A stretch of DNA of 64,000 nucleotides from Chlorella sorokiniana (Eukaryota; Chlorophyta; Trebouxiophyceae; Chlorellales; Chlorellaceae): positions 2,542,001 through 2,606,000 of the forward strand of contig CP084614.1 of the NCBI GenBank assembly GCA_025917655.1. The letters run 5' to 3'. The notes beneath the pieces were generated by a model. That model made no database searches. It saw only the letters and a program-made list of their open reading frames with translations, and had not been told where the DNA came from. The position numbers and the translations under genes were made by a program. Shown here piece by piece: positions 1 to 14,386 of the stretch. Each line of letters starts with the position of its first letter. The first letter of the stretch is position 1.

Positions 1-1444
1 CAGCAACGCAGACAGGTCTGCCACTATTTGGTCCAGCTGTCGGCGGCACGGGGGGTGGGGCAAAAGGAAGGCGGCGGCGGCGGTTTGTGCAGACACGTGC
101 ACAGTGTGAGGGGGAAGACAGAGCGGCGGCGAAAGGCAGGCGGGGCGCCACCGCCGCCGCTTTGCGCGCAGCGCAGCCTGAGTGCAGGCAGCCCTGTGCC
201 CGCCAGGAGCGGCACCGAGGCCGCCGACAGCGCACTCCTGCCAGCAGCAGGTGCTAGCAGCCCGTCTTCGACTGTCCAGCCCGCGGATGCGAGGCCACGG
301 CGGCACGCAACCCTCCCCCATCTCCCAGCTCTCCCAGCCCTCCCTGATGTGTGCCCCCCCCACCCACCAGCTCCTTGAGCAGCGGCGGCAGCGGCACCGA
401 CGTCAGCTGCGCAAAGGCGTCCTGCCAGCGCTGGATGGTGGTCAGCGGCGGCACCGCCTGCAGGTCTGGGGGAGGTACTGCACAAGCGCCCGGCCGTCGC
501 CGCGTGCCACCCACGCCAGGGCAACCAGGCCGCCGCCTGCATGAATCATGATGAGGGGCAGGCGCGGCGGCACAGCTGTTGCACCGAATAGAGCGTTGCG
601 CGCCTGCAGGGCCGCCAGCAGCCGCACACCGCCCAGCCTGCAGGCCTCCGAGCCAGCCATGCAGCAGGCAGCCGCAGCTGCGGGGTGGAGCAGTGGGGCA
701 GCAGCCGCCCAGCGGCTGGCGCATGCAGCGCACCCAGGCCGGCGCCCGACAGCACTGTGCCAATGAAGATGATGCCGCCGAACAGACGGCCCCGATCGAG
801 CGGTCCAACGACAGCACCAGAGAGGAAGCGCTGCACAGGAGGCAGGGCACCGCTGCGCAGCGCCTTCAGGTGGCATTGCCTGGAGGACACAGACAGCGCG
901 GCTGGGGGCAAGAGGGCCCCGGAAGCGTGGGTGTGCAGCGTGCGGGTGGCGGCTGCCAGCGCGGCGTGGCTTGCCTGTAGAGCACGCCGCACAGGCATGC
1001 CAGCGTGAACTGCAGGTCCAGAACGACGCAGAAGAGCGCTACAGGTGTGTGGGGTGGGAGGGTGGGGAGGTGTGTGGGGTTGGGGTTTGTTTGGCAGCAT
1101 AAGAGGCAGCCTGAAAGATTTGTTGAAGGTGTGCGCACACCAGGCAGCAACCCTCATAACTGTTGGCAGCGCTGGCAGCTCATGCGCGCGGCGAGGCGCA
1201 GGCCGTGCCTGCAAACAGCGCCCAACGGCGTTCTGGAGCGCCCACTGCACGGGGAGGGAGGCGCGGGGGGCCCCAGGTCAGCGACACCTCGCAAGGCAGG
1301 TGCTGTAACAAGGCACATCCTGCCCAGGGGCTGCCGCGGCTTCCGGCCAGCAGGCAGGTGTTCAATGAGCGGCGAATGTGGGCTCCTCGGCAGCTCACCG
1401 CCGCCCGCTCCGAGTGCACCAGCGCATGCAGGCAGCGTCGCCAT
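1..1444 (-). CDS. Unrecognised multi-exon membrane protein, cut by the left edge
   Basis: I do not recognise this gene. Reading the minus strand, an ATG at 1444 opens an Ala/Leu/Arg-rich stretch (MATLPACAGALGAGG...) that could be an organelle-targeting or signal region. Hydrophobic blocks follow in exon-like pieces: one around 1035-990 (LDLQFTLACLCGVLYRQ), one around 800-730 (RLFGGIIFIGTVLSGAGLG), and one around 600-500 (PRLPLIMIHAGGGLVALAWV). A more polar exon around 460-380 reads DLQAVPPLTTIQRWQDAF. The pieces lie in different frames separated by GT-AG-like signals, so introns are likely, but I could not fix the exon borders. The gene appears to run off the window. The hydrophobic segments suggest an integral membrane protein. 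No family motif was seen, so no function is proposed. Confidence 0.3.
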
Positions 1445-1689
1445 CTGGAGCCGTGCCCGCGCTCGGGATGTCCCAGAACGGTACCAGCTGACATGCCTCA
1501 GCGTCTGCAGTGGCAAAAGCAAGTTGCAAGCTTGGTCATCAACGTGCAAATCCAAAGGCTTGTGCGGGCGGGGAGGGGAAGGCGGGGGCGGAGCGGGCAG
1601 GCAACTTTTAGACCATCCACTGGGTTCCATCCCCATTTGCACGCTACATTCACTCAAGCCATGATCTTGGCAACGAAAGCGAAAGAGGT

Positions 1690-2930
1690 GGACACACCTC
1701 TAACTAAAACAGCACGTAAACAAACTCGCGCGCCGCTGCCTGTGTCCGCTCAAGACGCCTCTGTCAGATGCAATAAATTGTATCGTAGTTGAGATGATTG
1801 CCGATGTCACTGGTGAGAGCGTCCTCCGGTGTCCGCCGCTGCGCACCTATCCGCGCGCTGAAGGCATACGAAGCACTCACCACACGAAATTAACAACTGC
1901 AGTCACACACAAGCAAGGGTCGTGGGCTCTCCTTACCATTAATAAAACTTCCACGGCTCGCGCTACGTTGCCGCAGTGCGCTGCGCCCGCCCATGGGCCA
2001 TCAAGAGGCACTTCACGCATCATCTATGCTTGCAAAGGCCGCAGGCTGCCCCAAGGGGGAAGTATTTAAAGACCCATCGAGCTGATACTGTATCGAAGGG
2101 TCACTGCTATCAGGGGCTACCGCCTCCGCCCCGGGCTGTGGGCCGCATTCCCGCCGGCAGATGTGGCTATGGATGCTCTGCAACAGCAGGCCCACGTTAC
2201 ATGCCTGATCTTGCGATGGGGTAGCTCCCCTCCATTCTAGAGGATGTTGACAACGACGGGCTGTCGGGCAAGAGTTGCATCTTGCCTGGCCCGCCCTTTG
2301 CAGCGGGCATGACTGGAATCATGTCTTCGCCTCGCACAGTGGCGGCTCCGCCCTGCCTGCTGGCGCCGCCAGAGCGCTTGCTTTGCATCGCGCAAGCCAG
2401 CTCTACATCGTTGTCACAGCTGGGCGACTTCCTTGCAGGCAGGACAATGCTGAGGCCATCAGCTTTTGTTACCACCAGGTGCATCTCATTGATAACCTGC
2501 ATTCACGTTGGCGTGTTGCCAACATACTGCGGCAGCTGCCTGAGAGGCTGTTGAGAGGACAGGGGAGAACCATAAAGGGAAATACAGCAAGTGAGCGGCT
2601 CTGCAGCATGGCAGCGGCATGCGCTGCTATCGGTCGGTACAACATGCGCTGGGAAGCGGAGATACACTGATGCTAGGCGCTACAGCAGGCAGACTGTGCA
2701 TACGGCACAGTTGCGTGAGGAATAATAGGTGGAGTAAGGAGGGGCTACCATAGGTTCAGGGTGTTCTGTGGCGCCGCGCACGTGGCAGCGAAGCACGCCG
2801 GTATTATTGTTGGGGGAGCAGGGGAGGCTCTCACGCATGGGGAGGGCAGAGAACATGACATCAAAACTCAACGGCTTCTGCCGCGGAAGAAAGCACTGGC
2901 AGCCTGATGGGGCTGGCAGAAAGGGGCGCA
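1690..2930. other. Intergenic stretch without a supported gene
   Basis: About 1.2 kb between the left-edge gene and the mTERF-like gene. It is less GC-rich than its surroundings in places (for example 1660-1800). Only short open frames occur, with no recognisable protein motif. It probably holds the upstream region of the left-edge gene and the 3' untranslated region of the next gene. Confidence 0.4.
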
Positions 2931-2940
2931 GCCACGGCTG

Positions 2941-3900
2941 TCAGCTGGGCGGCGAGCCGGCGCGGCCGACTGCGTAGGAGACGACGTCGCTGCAGGTGGG
3001 CAGCAGCATGGCCGGCTGGCGCAGCACCAGCAGCGCGACTTCCAGCCTGCTGACGCCCAGCCCGCGCTCCAGCTGGCGCAGCCGCCGCGCCGCCAGCCGC
3101 ACATCCAGCTCTCCCAGGGGGCGGCAGCGGTCCAGCACGCACCTCGCCTGCGTCTCGCTCATGCACAGCTGCAGCAACAACGGGCCCAGGAAGCGCAGCA
3201 GGCACGCTCAGCTTGCAGCTTGATGTGTGCAAGATGGGCGCTGCGGCGCGGCCCAAACCCAGTGGCATAGACCCCGGCTCAACAGGGAGGTCGCTCCAGC
3301 GGCCCGCCACCGCACGGCGCGCACCTCCCGCTGCAGCCAGCGGCGCATGCACTCCCGGCGCTGCAGCGCCGCCATCCATGGGTACAGTGTGACCTGGGTC
3401 TGGCCACGAGGCACCTTGAGCCAATCGGTGTGGTTCCTGCTGGGTGGAAATTTGAATGATGGACGTTACCAATCTACACCCAAACAGGCTGCGAAGCGGC
3501 GCGGGTGGTGGGCAGGGCCGGGGTCGCTTGGAGAGCTTAAAAATGCCCCTCAAAGGCTCGTGCAGGGTGCCATGAACCTTCGCATACGCACAGCGAGCGG
3601 TAAGGAGCATGAAGGCCACGCACCAGTTCAGAGGCAGGTCGAAAATCGCGGTGGTTACTAGGGTTGTGTGGCGGCGCTGGCGGCGCCGCCTGCCCTGCAT
3701 AGGCTGCAGGCGGGACCCGGCAACTGAACTGCTGCTAGCTTCGAGCCGCCGACATGCTGCACCGCCTTGCAGTGGAAGGTGAAGCGCTGCGGAGGTGGGC
3801 GACATGGCGACGGTGCAACGCGTGCAGGCGAGGTATGTGGAGTGCCGGCGCGGGGCGTCCGAAACCTCAAGCGATGTGCCGATTGCAAAGGCACCGTCCT
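2941..3900 (-). CDS. Possible mTERF-like organellar protein
   Basis: The best coding signal is the last exon, ending in a stop at 2941. It reads upstream to about 3200 with a helical pattern (CMSETQARCVLDRCRPLGEL, then LERGLGVSRLEVALLVL followed by RQPAMLL). This leucine/proline spacing resembles mTERF repeats, which bind organellar nucleic acid. An upstream exon around 3400-3330 reads WMAALQRRECMRRWLQRE, and an Arg/Ser/Pro-rich stretch near 3900-3700 could be a transit peptide. The start codon and first introns are not resolved. Only one or two repeats are visible, far fewer than a typical mTERF, so the assignment is tentative. Confidence 0.35.
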
Positions 3901-4388
3901 ACCTACCTTCCAGTGCATGCCGCCCCATGCAGCAAGGCGCCAAGTCGCATGCCGACCTTAGAAGCTCGCCGTAGTTGTTGTTGATCAATTGGTTGATGAT
4001 ACATGCAGATTTGGATCTCGGTTTGAGGGGCACAGCACCTCGTGCGAGCAATGGGCATTGGGCGGCACGCGCCCAGTGCCGACCTGCGCCCTTGAGCCAA
4101 GCTCTTCACTCATCCGTCGCAGTGCACTTCTTTCACTTCAAAGGTGTGCTTTACCGCGTATTTCGTTTCACAGAGACAGCATGAGAATTGATGGACGTAG
4201 GACGGGGTCTACAAGCGAGCATGGTTCGTTCTGCGGCACGCACGACCGCAGACCCTTGCGTGCACAGGCAGCCCATCAACGCCGGCAGAAGGCTTGCAGC
4301 TGTTGCGGCAGGGAGGCGCCTGTCATGTGGGTAAGGCTACCCTTCATGCAGAGATCTGCGGTGCGGGCGGGGTGGCAGGCCGACACGG

Positions 4389-7100
<2,712 letters not shown>

Positions 7101-8451
7101 TCACTTCTGCTCATCCTGGAAGATCTCGTCCACCGCGATGCACAGCGCCGCCAGGAAGGCGAGGTCGGCGCCGGCCTGCGCCTCGATAAAGTATGCGTCC
7201 GCTTCGCTGAACATGGCTTTGGCAAAGGCGCCTGCTGAGCTGAAGCGCGACTCCTTGGATATCTACAATGTGTGTGTGTATGTAGGGGGTAGGGGTAGGG
7301 GGGGTCGCTTACGAAATATCTCCTAGAGGACCAGGGGCTGCCAGCCAGTGGAGTAGCCATAGAAAAGAGCACAGCAACACGGTGCACGCAGCAACGCCGC
7401 CACAGTACAACGAAGTCCCAGCCCGCGAAGCCAAATGAGGCGTGGATTGTGCTCACCCGCGCAATCTGGTGCTGCTGGCCGCCCACGACAGCAATGACCT
7501 CAAACTTCTTCGCCAGAAAGTTGCCTGGAGATGGGTGGGTGGTGGGGGTGGGGGTTGGGAGTTGGGGGGGAGGGCCAAGTAGAGCAAAAGGTCAGCCACA
7601 ACTAATGTGGCCCATCCCTGCCGGTGTGCGCTGTGTGAGTGACTGGCAGCGGAGGCGCACCCTTGCACTTGAAGGCCGCCTCCTCCTGGCCTTCCAGGTA
7701 CACATTCACCGCAGGTGTGAGGGTCATCATCTTCTTCCTGAATCAGGCAGTCCAGGAAAGTACGTTAGAGGCTCAGCCAGGGAAGGGAAGAGGCCAACGC
7801 CAGGCAAGCAGCAGACTGCACATCGGGACAGCAGTCACTGGCACCCTGAAGGGCTGACCGGCGGCTGCATCCTGTGTGCCCCTCCTCACTTGATGGTAGC
7901 CACGGGGCGGCTGAAGTCGGCGCCGTGGAAGAGCTGCCAGGCGGGCTTCAGCGAGATGAGCTTCTTCTGGAGGCCGGCGGCGGGGCGCCCCGCTGCGTCC
8001 ACAATCACGCGCTTCTCCCGCATGCTCATCAGTTTGGCATCCACACTGAAGACGGTGGGGAAGGGGGAAGAAAACAGTAGGGTGAGTGATGCGTGAGAGG
8101 CGCGGGTTGGGAGGACGGTGTGACAGGGGCGGCGGCAGCTCGCAAAGTCCCTGGCTGGCCGGCCGGGCGCACCGGAACCAGACGCCGCCATCGGGCCCAA
8201 TCAGGCTGAAGTCGTCACCGGTGAAGCTTATCTTCTTCTCCTTCGCCTTGACAGTGATCTGCGGAGAAGGTTCAAGGTGTGGGCAACGCAGGTGGAGCGA
8301 GGCCACCACCTCTGTCGCTGGCAGCAGCGGCGGCGGCGGCGCCGCCGCTCACTTGGCCTGGAGTGCAGTAGCCAGCGTTGACAACGGGTAGGAGCGGGCC
8401 GGCGGGAGGGGCAGGGCCGGGAGGAAGAAGCGCGCCAGCGGGTGCGGCCAT
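7101..8451 (-). CDS. LURP-one-related (tubby C-terminal-like) protein
   Basis: Six exons join in frame: 8451-8353, 8258-8173, 8045-7890, 7737-7661, 7524-7457, 7262-7101, giving 215 aa, typical for the family. The order matches LOR proteins: a Pro-rich N-terminus, NAGYCTPGQITVKAKEKK (the usual Y-x-x-P start), FSLIGPDGGVWFRVD, the core strand LMSMREKRVIVDAAG, SLKPAWQLF, VYLEGQEEAAFKCKG, NFLAKKFEVIAVVGG, and a C-terminal hydrophobic helix ending DEIFQDEQK. The LOR fold is a beta-barrel around a helix, related to tubby and phospholipid scramblases. Arabidopsis LURP1 acts in pathogen defence, but most members have no known role. I infer the fold, not a specific function. No start conflict: ATG 8451 is the only good Met. 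Confidence 0.9.
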
Positions 8452-8993
8452 CGCTCTGAGACTGGTTCGGTCAGAGATCTAAGGCGAGTGAGAAAGCCGC
8501 AGGGAGGAGTGGAAATGAAGTGATGCGAGGACTGTGAAATTCGCTTTCGGAGGTTTCTATGAGCCCCCACAAACCTTCGCCGTGGGGACCTGGCTGCCAG
8601 AGGCTGGCACCTGCGAGGAAGGTGCCTGGCCTAGCTTCCAACTCAAGACTCGCTGCATCCCACCCCCAACCGCTGCATTCCAACCTTTGGGTCACTTCCT
8701 GCTTAGCACCAGGGACGCAGTTGTGGAAAGCTGAGTTACGATCCGCCGCTACGGCACGCGACCATCACGTCGCAACGGGGCGAAGAGACAAAGTTTGTGG
8801 GGGAGTGCATCATGCACAGGCCCGGTCAGAGAGGCAGGAACTGGCAGGAGAAAGCAGGAAGAGATTGGGAGGGCAGGGGAGCTGGGGGATGGGGCGGAGG
8901 GGGCTACAAGGGATGGCTGAGGTTCTGGTGGCTGGGACTGCCACCAGGCGCCGGTGCTGGGTTCGAGTGAGGGGGGCCGAGCAGGCTGATGGC
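8452..8993. other. Intergenic: LURP-one promoter and phosphate-carrier 3' region
   Basis: About 540 bp between two minus-strand genes. Open frames here are short and compositionally unconvincing. I see no RNA gene or repeat. It most likely holds the 3' untranslated region of the phosphate carrier and the 5' flank of the LURP-one gene. Confidence 0.5.
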
Positions 8994-11847
8994 TCACTTC
9001 TTCTCAGGCTCAGCGCTGCCGGTGGTGGGCAGGCCCACATAAACCTTGACTGCAGAGCGGATGGGCAGAGCAACCGGGCGAGGGTCAGCAGTGAGGGCAA
9101 AGGCCCGACCACACCGGAGCACGCCCCCTCCGCTGGCCGCACCCCGGTTACGCAGCGCAGCAGGCAGGCAGGCAGCGGGCAGGCAGCGCAGCAGGGCAGG
9201 GCAGCTGATTGTCAAACAGAGCGGCACGTGCGCTCCATCTCACATGCGTCGTAGATGCCCCACTGCAGGCCGGTCAGGGTGCCGATCATGACGATACGCA
9301 GCGGCAGGCCGCGTGTGAACAGGTTGAACCAGCCCATCTCCTGGATGATGGCGCCTGCAGGGGGCAGCGCGCGCAGCCCAGCTCGCAAGCGCAGATGGCG
9401 GCAAACGACGTTGGGGCGCGGCGCGCTGGGCAGAGGGACCGGGGGCAACGCCAACCCTCCACGCCGTCCCCTGTTACCACCTGCCCCCAGGGAGTGCGAC
9501 ACACACACAGCTTGTTGGGCCCGCAACTCGCTGCGGCGCTCACTTGCAGGCAAGCCCTTCGAGGCGTTCATCTTTGACACCAGGTTGTCGGCGGGGTGGG
9601 ACACCACCGCGCAGAAGATGCCCGCAATGTAGCCCGCCGCGAACGACACCCCCAGCTGCTCCGTCTTGCTGCACTCCGACTTGGGCTTGGGCACAGCGTA
9701 CTTGTACAGCATCTGGACCACGTTCTCAAAGGCGCCTGCGGGGGGAGGCCAGAGGGAGGGCGGGAGGCCGCGGTTACTTGTGACCGCCTTGAGCTGCATG
9801 GAAGAGGCAGGCCTGCCAGCTAGCGTGTATGGAAGGGCAGCCTCCCTTGCCCAGCCTGCCGCGTGAGGCGCGCCGTCCCCACAACCGAACAGCAGCGCAG
9901 CGCGCGGGGGCTCACCGAACTTCATCATGGTGTAGGGGATCTGGCGGCCCCACAGCGGCGTCAGGCCCTTGAACAGCCCGCCCACGCCCTCCTGCTGCAC
10001 AAACTTGGGCAGGCCGTCGGCCATGCCGCGCGCGTATCCGGGCACCGTCTGCACCTTGACCTGCAGGCGGCAGAGGGGATGCTCGTGCGTTGGTGCGGGT
10101 GTGTACGCGTGCGCGTCACTGGGTGTGAACACTAGACATGGTTGGCAGCGCTGTGTACAACACTGCCTTTGGCCTGCCACAACTCTGTGCTCTGCCGGCT
10201 GCGTGGCGCCGGCACCAGCCGAGCTGCCTCGTTGCCTGCAGCTGCGCCTTCACACCAATCGTCCCAGGCCCCAACGGCCTCCTAAAAGCCACAGCCCCCA
10301 TCCCATGCCCTACACCGGTCCTGGTTGTGCAGCAGGGCGCGCCCCAGCGTGTCACCTTCACTGCCTCAAAGGGGCACAGCGCAATGTCGGCGAAGAACTC
10401 GGCCGATGCGGAGCCCGCCAGGAAGATGAGGTTCTGGTACTTCTTGGCTGCCTCAGGGCCCGCCATGTCAGAGTAGGTCCTGCGGGCAGGGGAGTTCGAG
10501 TGAGGACACGAGTGGCGTCAGGGGAGGGGCCACAGCAGGTCCCGGCCAGGCAGCGAGTGTGCGTGTGGCTGGGAGAAGGGGCACCGCGCTCAGAGCCCTA
10601 AGCGCGCTGTCAATAGCCGGAACTGCCCCGAGTGCGTGAAGTTTTTCGGGGCATGAGGCGCCCAGCCATGCCGGCTGTGTGTTGCGGCTGCGCCGTCCGG
10701 CTGAGGCGCCATCTGTGACACGCGCTGTGATGGCTGAATCTAGGAAAGCAAGCGTATGCTGCCCCACTCACTTCTTGAAGTACTCGTAGAGGCCAAACTG
10801 CAGCAGCAGAATGGGGCAACAAAAGCCATCAACAGGTGGGGCTGTGAGAACCCAGCAGATGCACGCTACAAAGCCCTGGAAGCAACGTTGGCACGCAGTG
10901 CCTGTGCTGCTGTCCGGCTGCCCAGCCAGTGTCTGCAGCCCCGAATGCATAGCTCAGCGTGCAAGCTGGCGCTGCTGCCGCTGGGTGCGGTGACGCCGCA
11001 CCTTGAACGCGCCCTGGGCCGAGTAGCCAAACATGGTGGGCACCCAGCCCCTGAACAGGCCCTTTGCGCCCTGCTCCGCAGCAATCTTGCGGAAGCCCTG
11101 CAGCCCGGCGAGGGAGGGGAAGGGATGACTCGATGCTCGTGCCGGCACGTGCAGGGAAACCCGCGCTGCAGGATCTTGGGCGCCCGACCCAAGCCAGGGG
11201 CTGGCCAGGGCCGCGCCTGAGGCGCTTGAAGAACCGCAGCAATGAAACTATTGCATGACAGCGAAAAAGGGTGCCAAGCGGACCTGGAGGATGCCGGTGT
11301 AGTTCTTGGGGTCGGTCTGCATGTTGCACTTGACCACGTCCAGCGGCGTCACCAAGGTGTGGGTGGCGCCGCAGGCCACCACGCCACCCAGGCTGCACGC
11401 AATGTAAAAGTCCTGCAGATGGGAGGGGGGCCGCGACTGACTGGGAGGGAGCCGGGAGGGAGGAAGCAGCAGGGAGGAGGTACACCCGCAGGCGGCCGTG
11501 GCGGAACGGCGGTAGAGTCATCCCCAGCGCTGCGGTCAAACCCTGAGCGTTTGCGCGCTCCAGAGCCATCTATTGATCCTGATGTGCACGTGGGACGCGC
11601 GGGCTGGGCTGGGGAGCCCCGCCAACACTGCCAAACGACTGCCCTGCATCAACCCACCTTGCTGTACATTTGCGATCTTCTTCTCAGAGGGGGCAGGGAC
11701 CCCCACGCCATTCCCCATCAGGAACCGCTGCGCCAGGGAGCCCTCAGCCACCGAGGGCACAACCGGGGCCTCCCGCTGCTGGGTTGCCACAGCCGCCGCC
11801 AAAGGCAGGCTTGCGCAGTAGAGGGAGGATGGAAGCAACGGCGCCAT
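8994..11847 (-). CDS. Mitochondrial phosphate carrier (SLC25A3/MPT3 type)
   Basis: Nine exons join perfectly in frame (352 aa): 11847-11668, 11412-11284, 11097-11002, 10797-10772, 10479-10356, 10060-9916, 9735-9544, 9354-9244, 9049-8994. Three mitochondrial-carrier repeats are visible, with signature prolines in PLDVVK, PFEAVK and PADNLVSK. Family-specific stretches include GLFRGWVPTMFGYSAQG, PLWGRQIPYTMMKFG and the C-terminal FKVYVGLPTTG. Carriers of this type import phosphate with protons (or in exchange for hydroxide) across the inner membrane to feed ATP synthesis. The N-terminus (about 60 aa, Ala/Ser-rich) is longer than the carrier core and may be a presequence. ATG 11847 was chosen; an in-frame ATG lies 23 codons upstream. 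The first intron uses a GTACAG donor. Confidence 0.95.
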
Positions 11848-12192
11848 GATCCACTGCAGCAACCGGGAGCCGAAGGAGGGGATATGCGCACAACCCCAGC
11901 TTTGGGTTGCGATCATTTGCGCGGGTGGAAACCCCGGGCTGCTGTCCTCCTACGCTCCCCCTTCCCAATCGCCCGTTTGCAGTAGATGTTGTCAATTCCG
12001 CAACTTGCAAATCCATCCAGCTGCCGGGCTTGAGGCCCCAGTTTCGAACAGGCGTTGACTTGACGTTCTGCTCAGCAGGGAGCCTCTGCCTCCCAGGCTT
12101 GTGGTAAACAACGTGCAGGTTCGACCGCGGGGCGTTCGACACTCAACCGGTCGCGAGCAACCACCGGCTGGCAGCAGCTGTTCGCGGACAGC
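11848..12192. promoter_or_regulatory. Divergent intergenic spacer (phosphate carrier / CFAP184)
   Basis: The phosphate-carrier ATG (minus) and the CFAP184 ATG (plus) are separated by only 345 bp, so both promoters and both 5' untranslated regions must lie here. I see no convincing TATA box. The arrangement suggests a shared or overlapping promoter; that is inference from spacing alone. Confidence 0.45.
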
Positions 12193-13756
12193 ATGGCCGC
12201 TACTCCGCCACGGCGAGCAGTGCGACTGCGCCTCATCCTGACCCAGGATGAAGCACGGCCGGTGGCAGCAAAGCTGGAGGTCGTGCCTGAAGGACTGGTG
12301 TGCCTGCGGCTGCTAGTTGACGGGGATGGGCATGTCACGGTTGGCCTGGATCCTTGCCTCGGCCGGCTGGAGGACGGTACTGCCGAAACATGCCCTGTGG
12401 GCCTGCTCTTACCATCACACCAGCCCAGCAGCGGCGTCACGCAGCACACATCGGCAGCGCAGCCCCTTGGGACCGCTCTTGAACAGCGGCACGCGGCTCT
12501 GCTGCAAGAGCACGCCTGCCTGGAGGGCCTCGTTCGGCGGGTGCGCTCGTGGCTGGTGGGGTAGCTGCTGCGCTACATCCCTTCGTGGCACAGGATCGAC
12601 ATCCATCATGCATGCCCAGACGATGACGCAATTGCGCGTTCTCCCTGCCCACAGCACCTAGATGACGTCGCCGAGGCTGGCCGGCCGAGGCCGCAGAACT
12701 TGCACGGACAGCAGGCAGCAGACGCCGCGGAACAGCGGTACCTGCTCGCCCTGCAGCAGCTTCACCGCCTGCTGGGAGAAAAGGAAGCTGCGGCGGCCGC
12801 TGCCGAGGCTGCTCTGGCGCCCGCCAAGGCGCGCCTCGCGGCGGCGGAAGCCAGGGTGCAGGCCCAACGGGTGGCGCTGCGTGCGTTTGTGTCTGACGTC
12901 GCCGCCGCCTCGGCTCGAGCGGCGGCGGGGGTCGCGTTAAGGCAGGCGTCGCCCGGCCGCCCTGCAGCACTTCCAGTCTGCAGAGCCCGCTGCTGTGGCG
13001 CGCGTGGCGGCACTACATAACGCCCACGCGCGCCTCACCCACCAGCTGGCCGCCTTGCAGAAGCGGTACAAGCAGGCCGACCTGCTGTCTGCAGAGGGGC
13101 TGCATTTGGTTGACTACGAGCAGCTGCGCATAGAAAACGCGGGGCTGGCGGCGCGGCGGGAGGCGCGGGCGGCAGAGGTAGAGAAGCTGCGCGGCAAGCT
13201 AGCGCAGGCTGTGCAGGTTGGCCTTGGGGGCGTGTGGGCAGAGGCGGTGGGGGTTGATGACGTGAAGAGCCTGCATGTCGCTGTTTGGGTGCGCATGTGG
13301 CTGCACTGGACAAGTGGAATATGCATGGGCTGGGGAGCGGCGCACGAATTGCCGACACGGAGCCCAGCAGTGCAGCTCCCAACACAAAAGCCACAGAAGC
13401 CAGCAGGAGCACCTGGCATCCACTTTTTAGCCACAACCCTGCATTTCCCCACATACACCCAGATAACTGCCCATGTGCGGGAGAAACTGCACCGCACCAG
13501 CCACGAGCGCTCAGCGCTGGCGTGCCGCCTGGCTGCGGCCGACGCAGAGGCGGCCGAGGCTCGCGCGTCGCTGGGCGCGGCACGTGCGGCGCGCGAGCGT
13601 GCGCAGCGGGAGCGTGGTGAACTGGCCCAGGACTGGCGCATTGTCAGCGACCCGCGCTGCCTGGCAGACATGCGCCGGCGAGCGGCGGAGCTAGAGGGGC
13701 TGATGGCGGAGGCGGCGGCGCTGCAGCGGCAGTACGAGGTGCTGGGCGGCGCATGA
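12193..13756 (+). CDS. CFAP184: CCDC96/CFAP184-like coiled-coil protein (ciliary family)
   Basis: Four exons join in phase: 12193-12540, 12655-12930, 12977-13216, 13463-13756, giving 385 aa. The N-terminal third is globular or unstructured. From exon 2 on the protein is an almost continuous coiled coil. The diagnostic part spans exons 3-4: GLHLVDYEQLRIEN, then ITAHVREKLH, and a final RRAAELEGLMAEAAALQRQY. These match the conserved C-terminal domain shared by CCDC96 and CCDC113, whose animal members carry G-L-H-x-x-D-[FY]-E-Q-L-K-I-E-N and V-K-E-K-L-H. In ciliates and animals the two proteins form a complex near the base of radial spoke 3 of motile cilia. The GLHL start favours CCDC96 over CCDC113. 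The protein is shorter than animal CCDC96, lacking a long acidic N-terminus. Whether exon 1 belongs to this gene is likely but unproven. The intron at 12931-12976 would be only 46 nt. Confidence 0.8.
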
Positions 13757-14386
13757 AACAGCCACACATATTCTGTGGGCCGCCAAACTGTCAAGCATAT
13801 TGACAGAGCCGCATTATGCAGCTTATTGATGGGCTTAATCTATTCTGGCATCTCCTTCACAGAACTGCAAGGTGAAGAGGCGCGAGGCGAGGCTTGGCGG
13901 CAGGACTGTTGGTGGGGACTCTGCAACTGCAGCACCTTGCTGGCCCCTTAGCGGGGGTTGCCGTGCCCTGGGAAGGCTTACAGCCAAGCTGACTAAACTT
14001 CAAGCTCCCTTTGAACCTAGGGAGGGCAAGGAAGACGGCAGAAGTTCAGACACCAGAATGGTGTCGGCACGGTATTGCGGCGATCCATCCAATTCACACA
14101 AGGATTGCTTGCTTCAAGCAAGGCAGCCGATGTCGTTCTGTTCAGACGCCGGTCGGAGTACCCAACGTACTGCCAGGAGCGGGGTGAAGACAGGGGCGCC
14201 TGCAGCCCATCGGTCTATTTTCCGGCCTTGTGTAGTGCTGAAGTTGTGCTTTGGAGCATCTAGCAATCCCTCACACGGCACTGGCCGCTCCTTTCGGCCG
14301 CTTCACCGGGAGGCCCCCAGACGGAGAATACAGCGCGTACTTGAAGCGACCAGTTGCTGGGACACCGTGCTAGGCAGACGCGTGCA
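13757..14386. other. Intergenic: CFAP184 3' region and TOP1 upstream region
   Basis: About 630 bp between two plus-strand genes. AT content rises at 13780-13860 just after the CFAP184 stop, as expected for a 3' untranslated region. The rest should include the TOP1 promoter and 5' leader. No additional gene is supported. Confidence 0.5.

Noticed and set aside
2275-2670. 131-codon plus-strand frame in the 1.7-2.9 kb spacer
   Set aside because: Ordinary composition-driven frame without splice partners or motifs.
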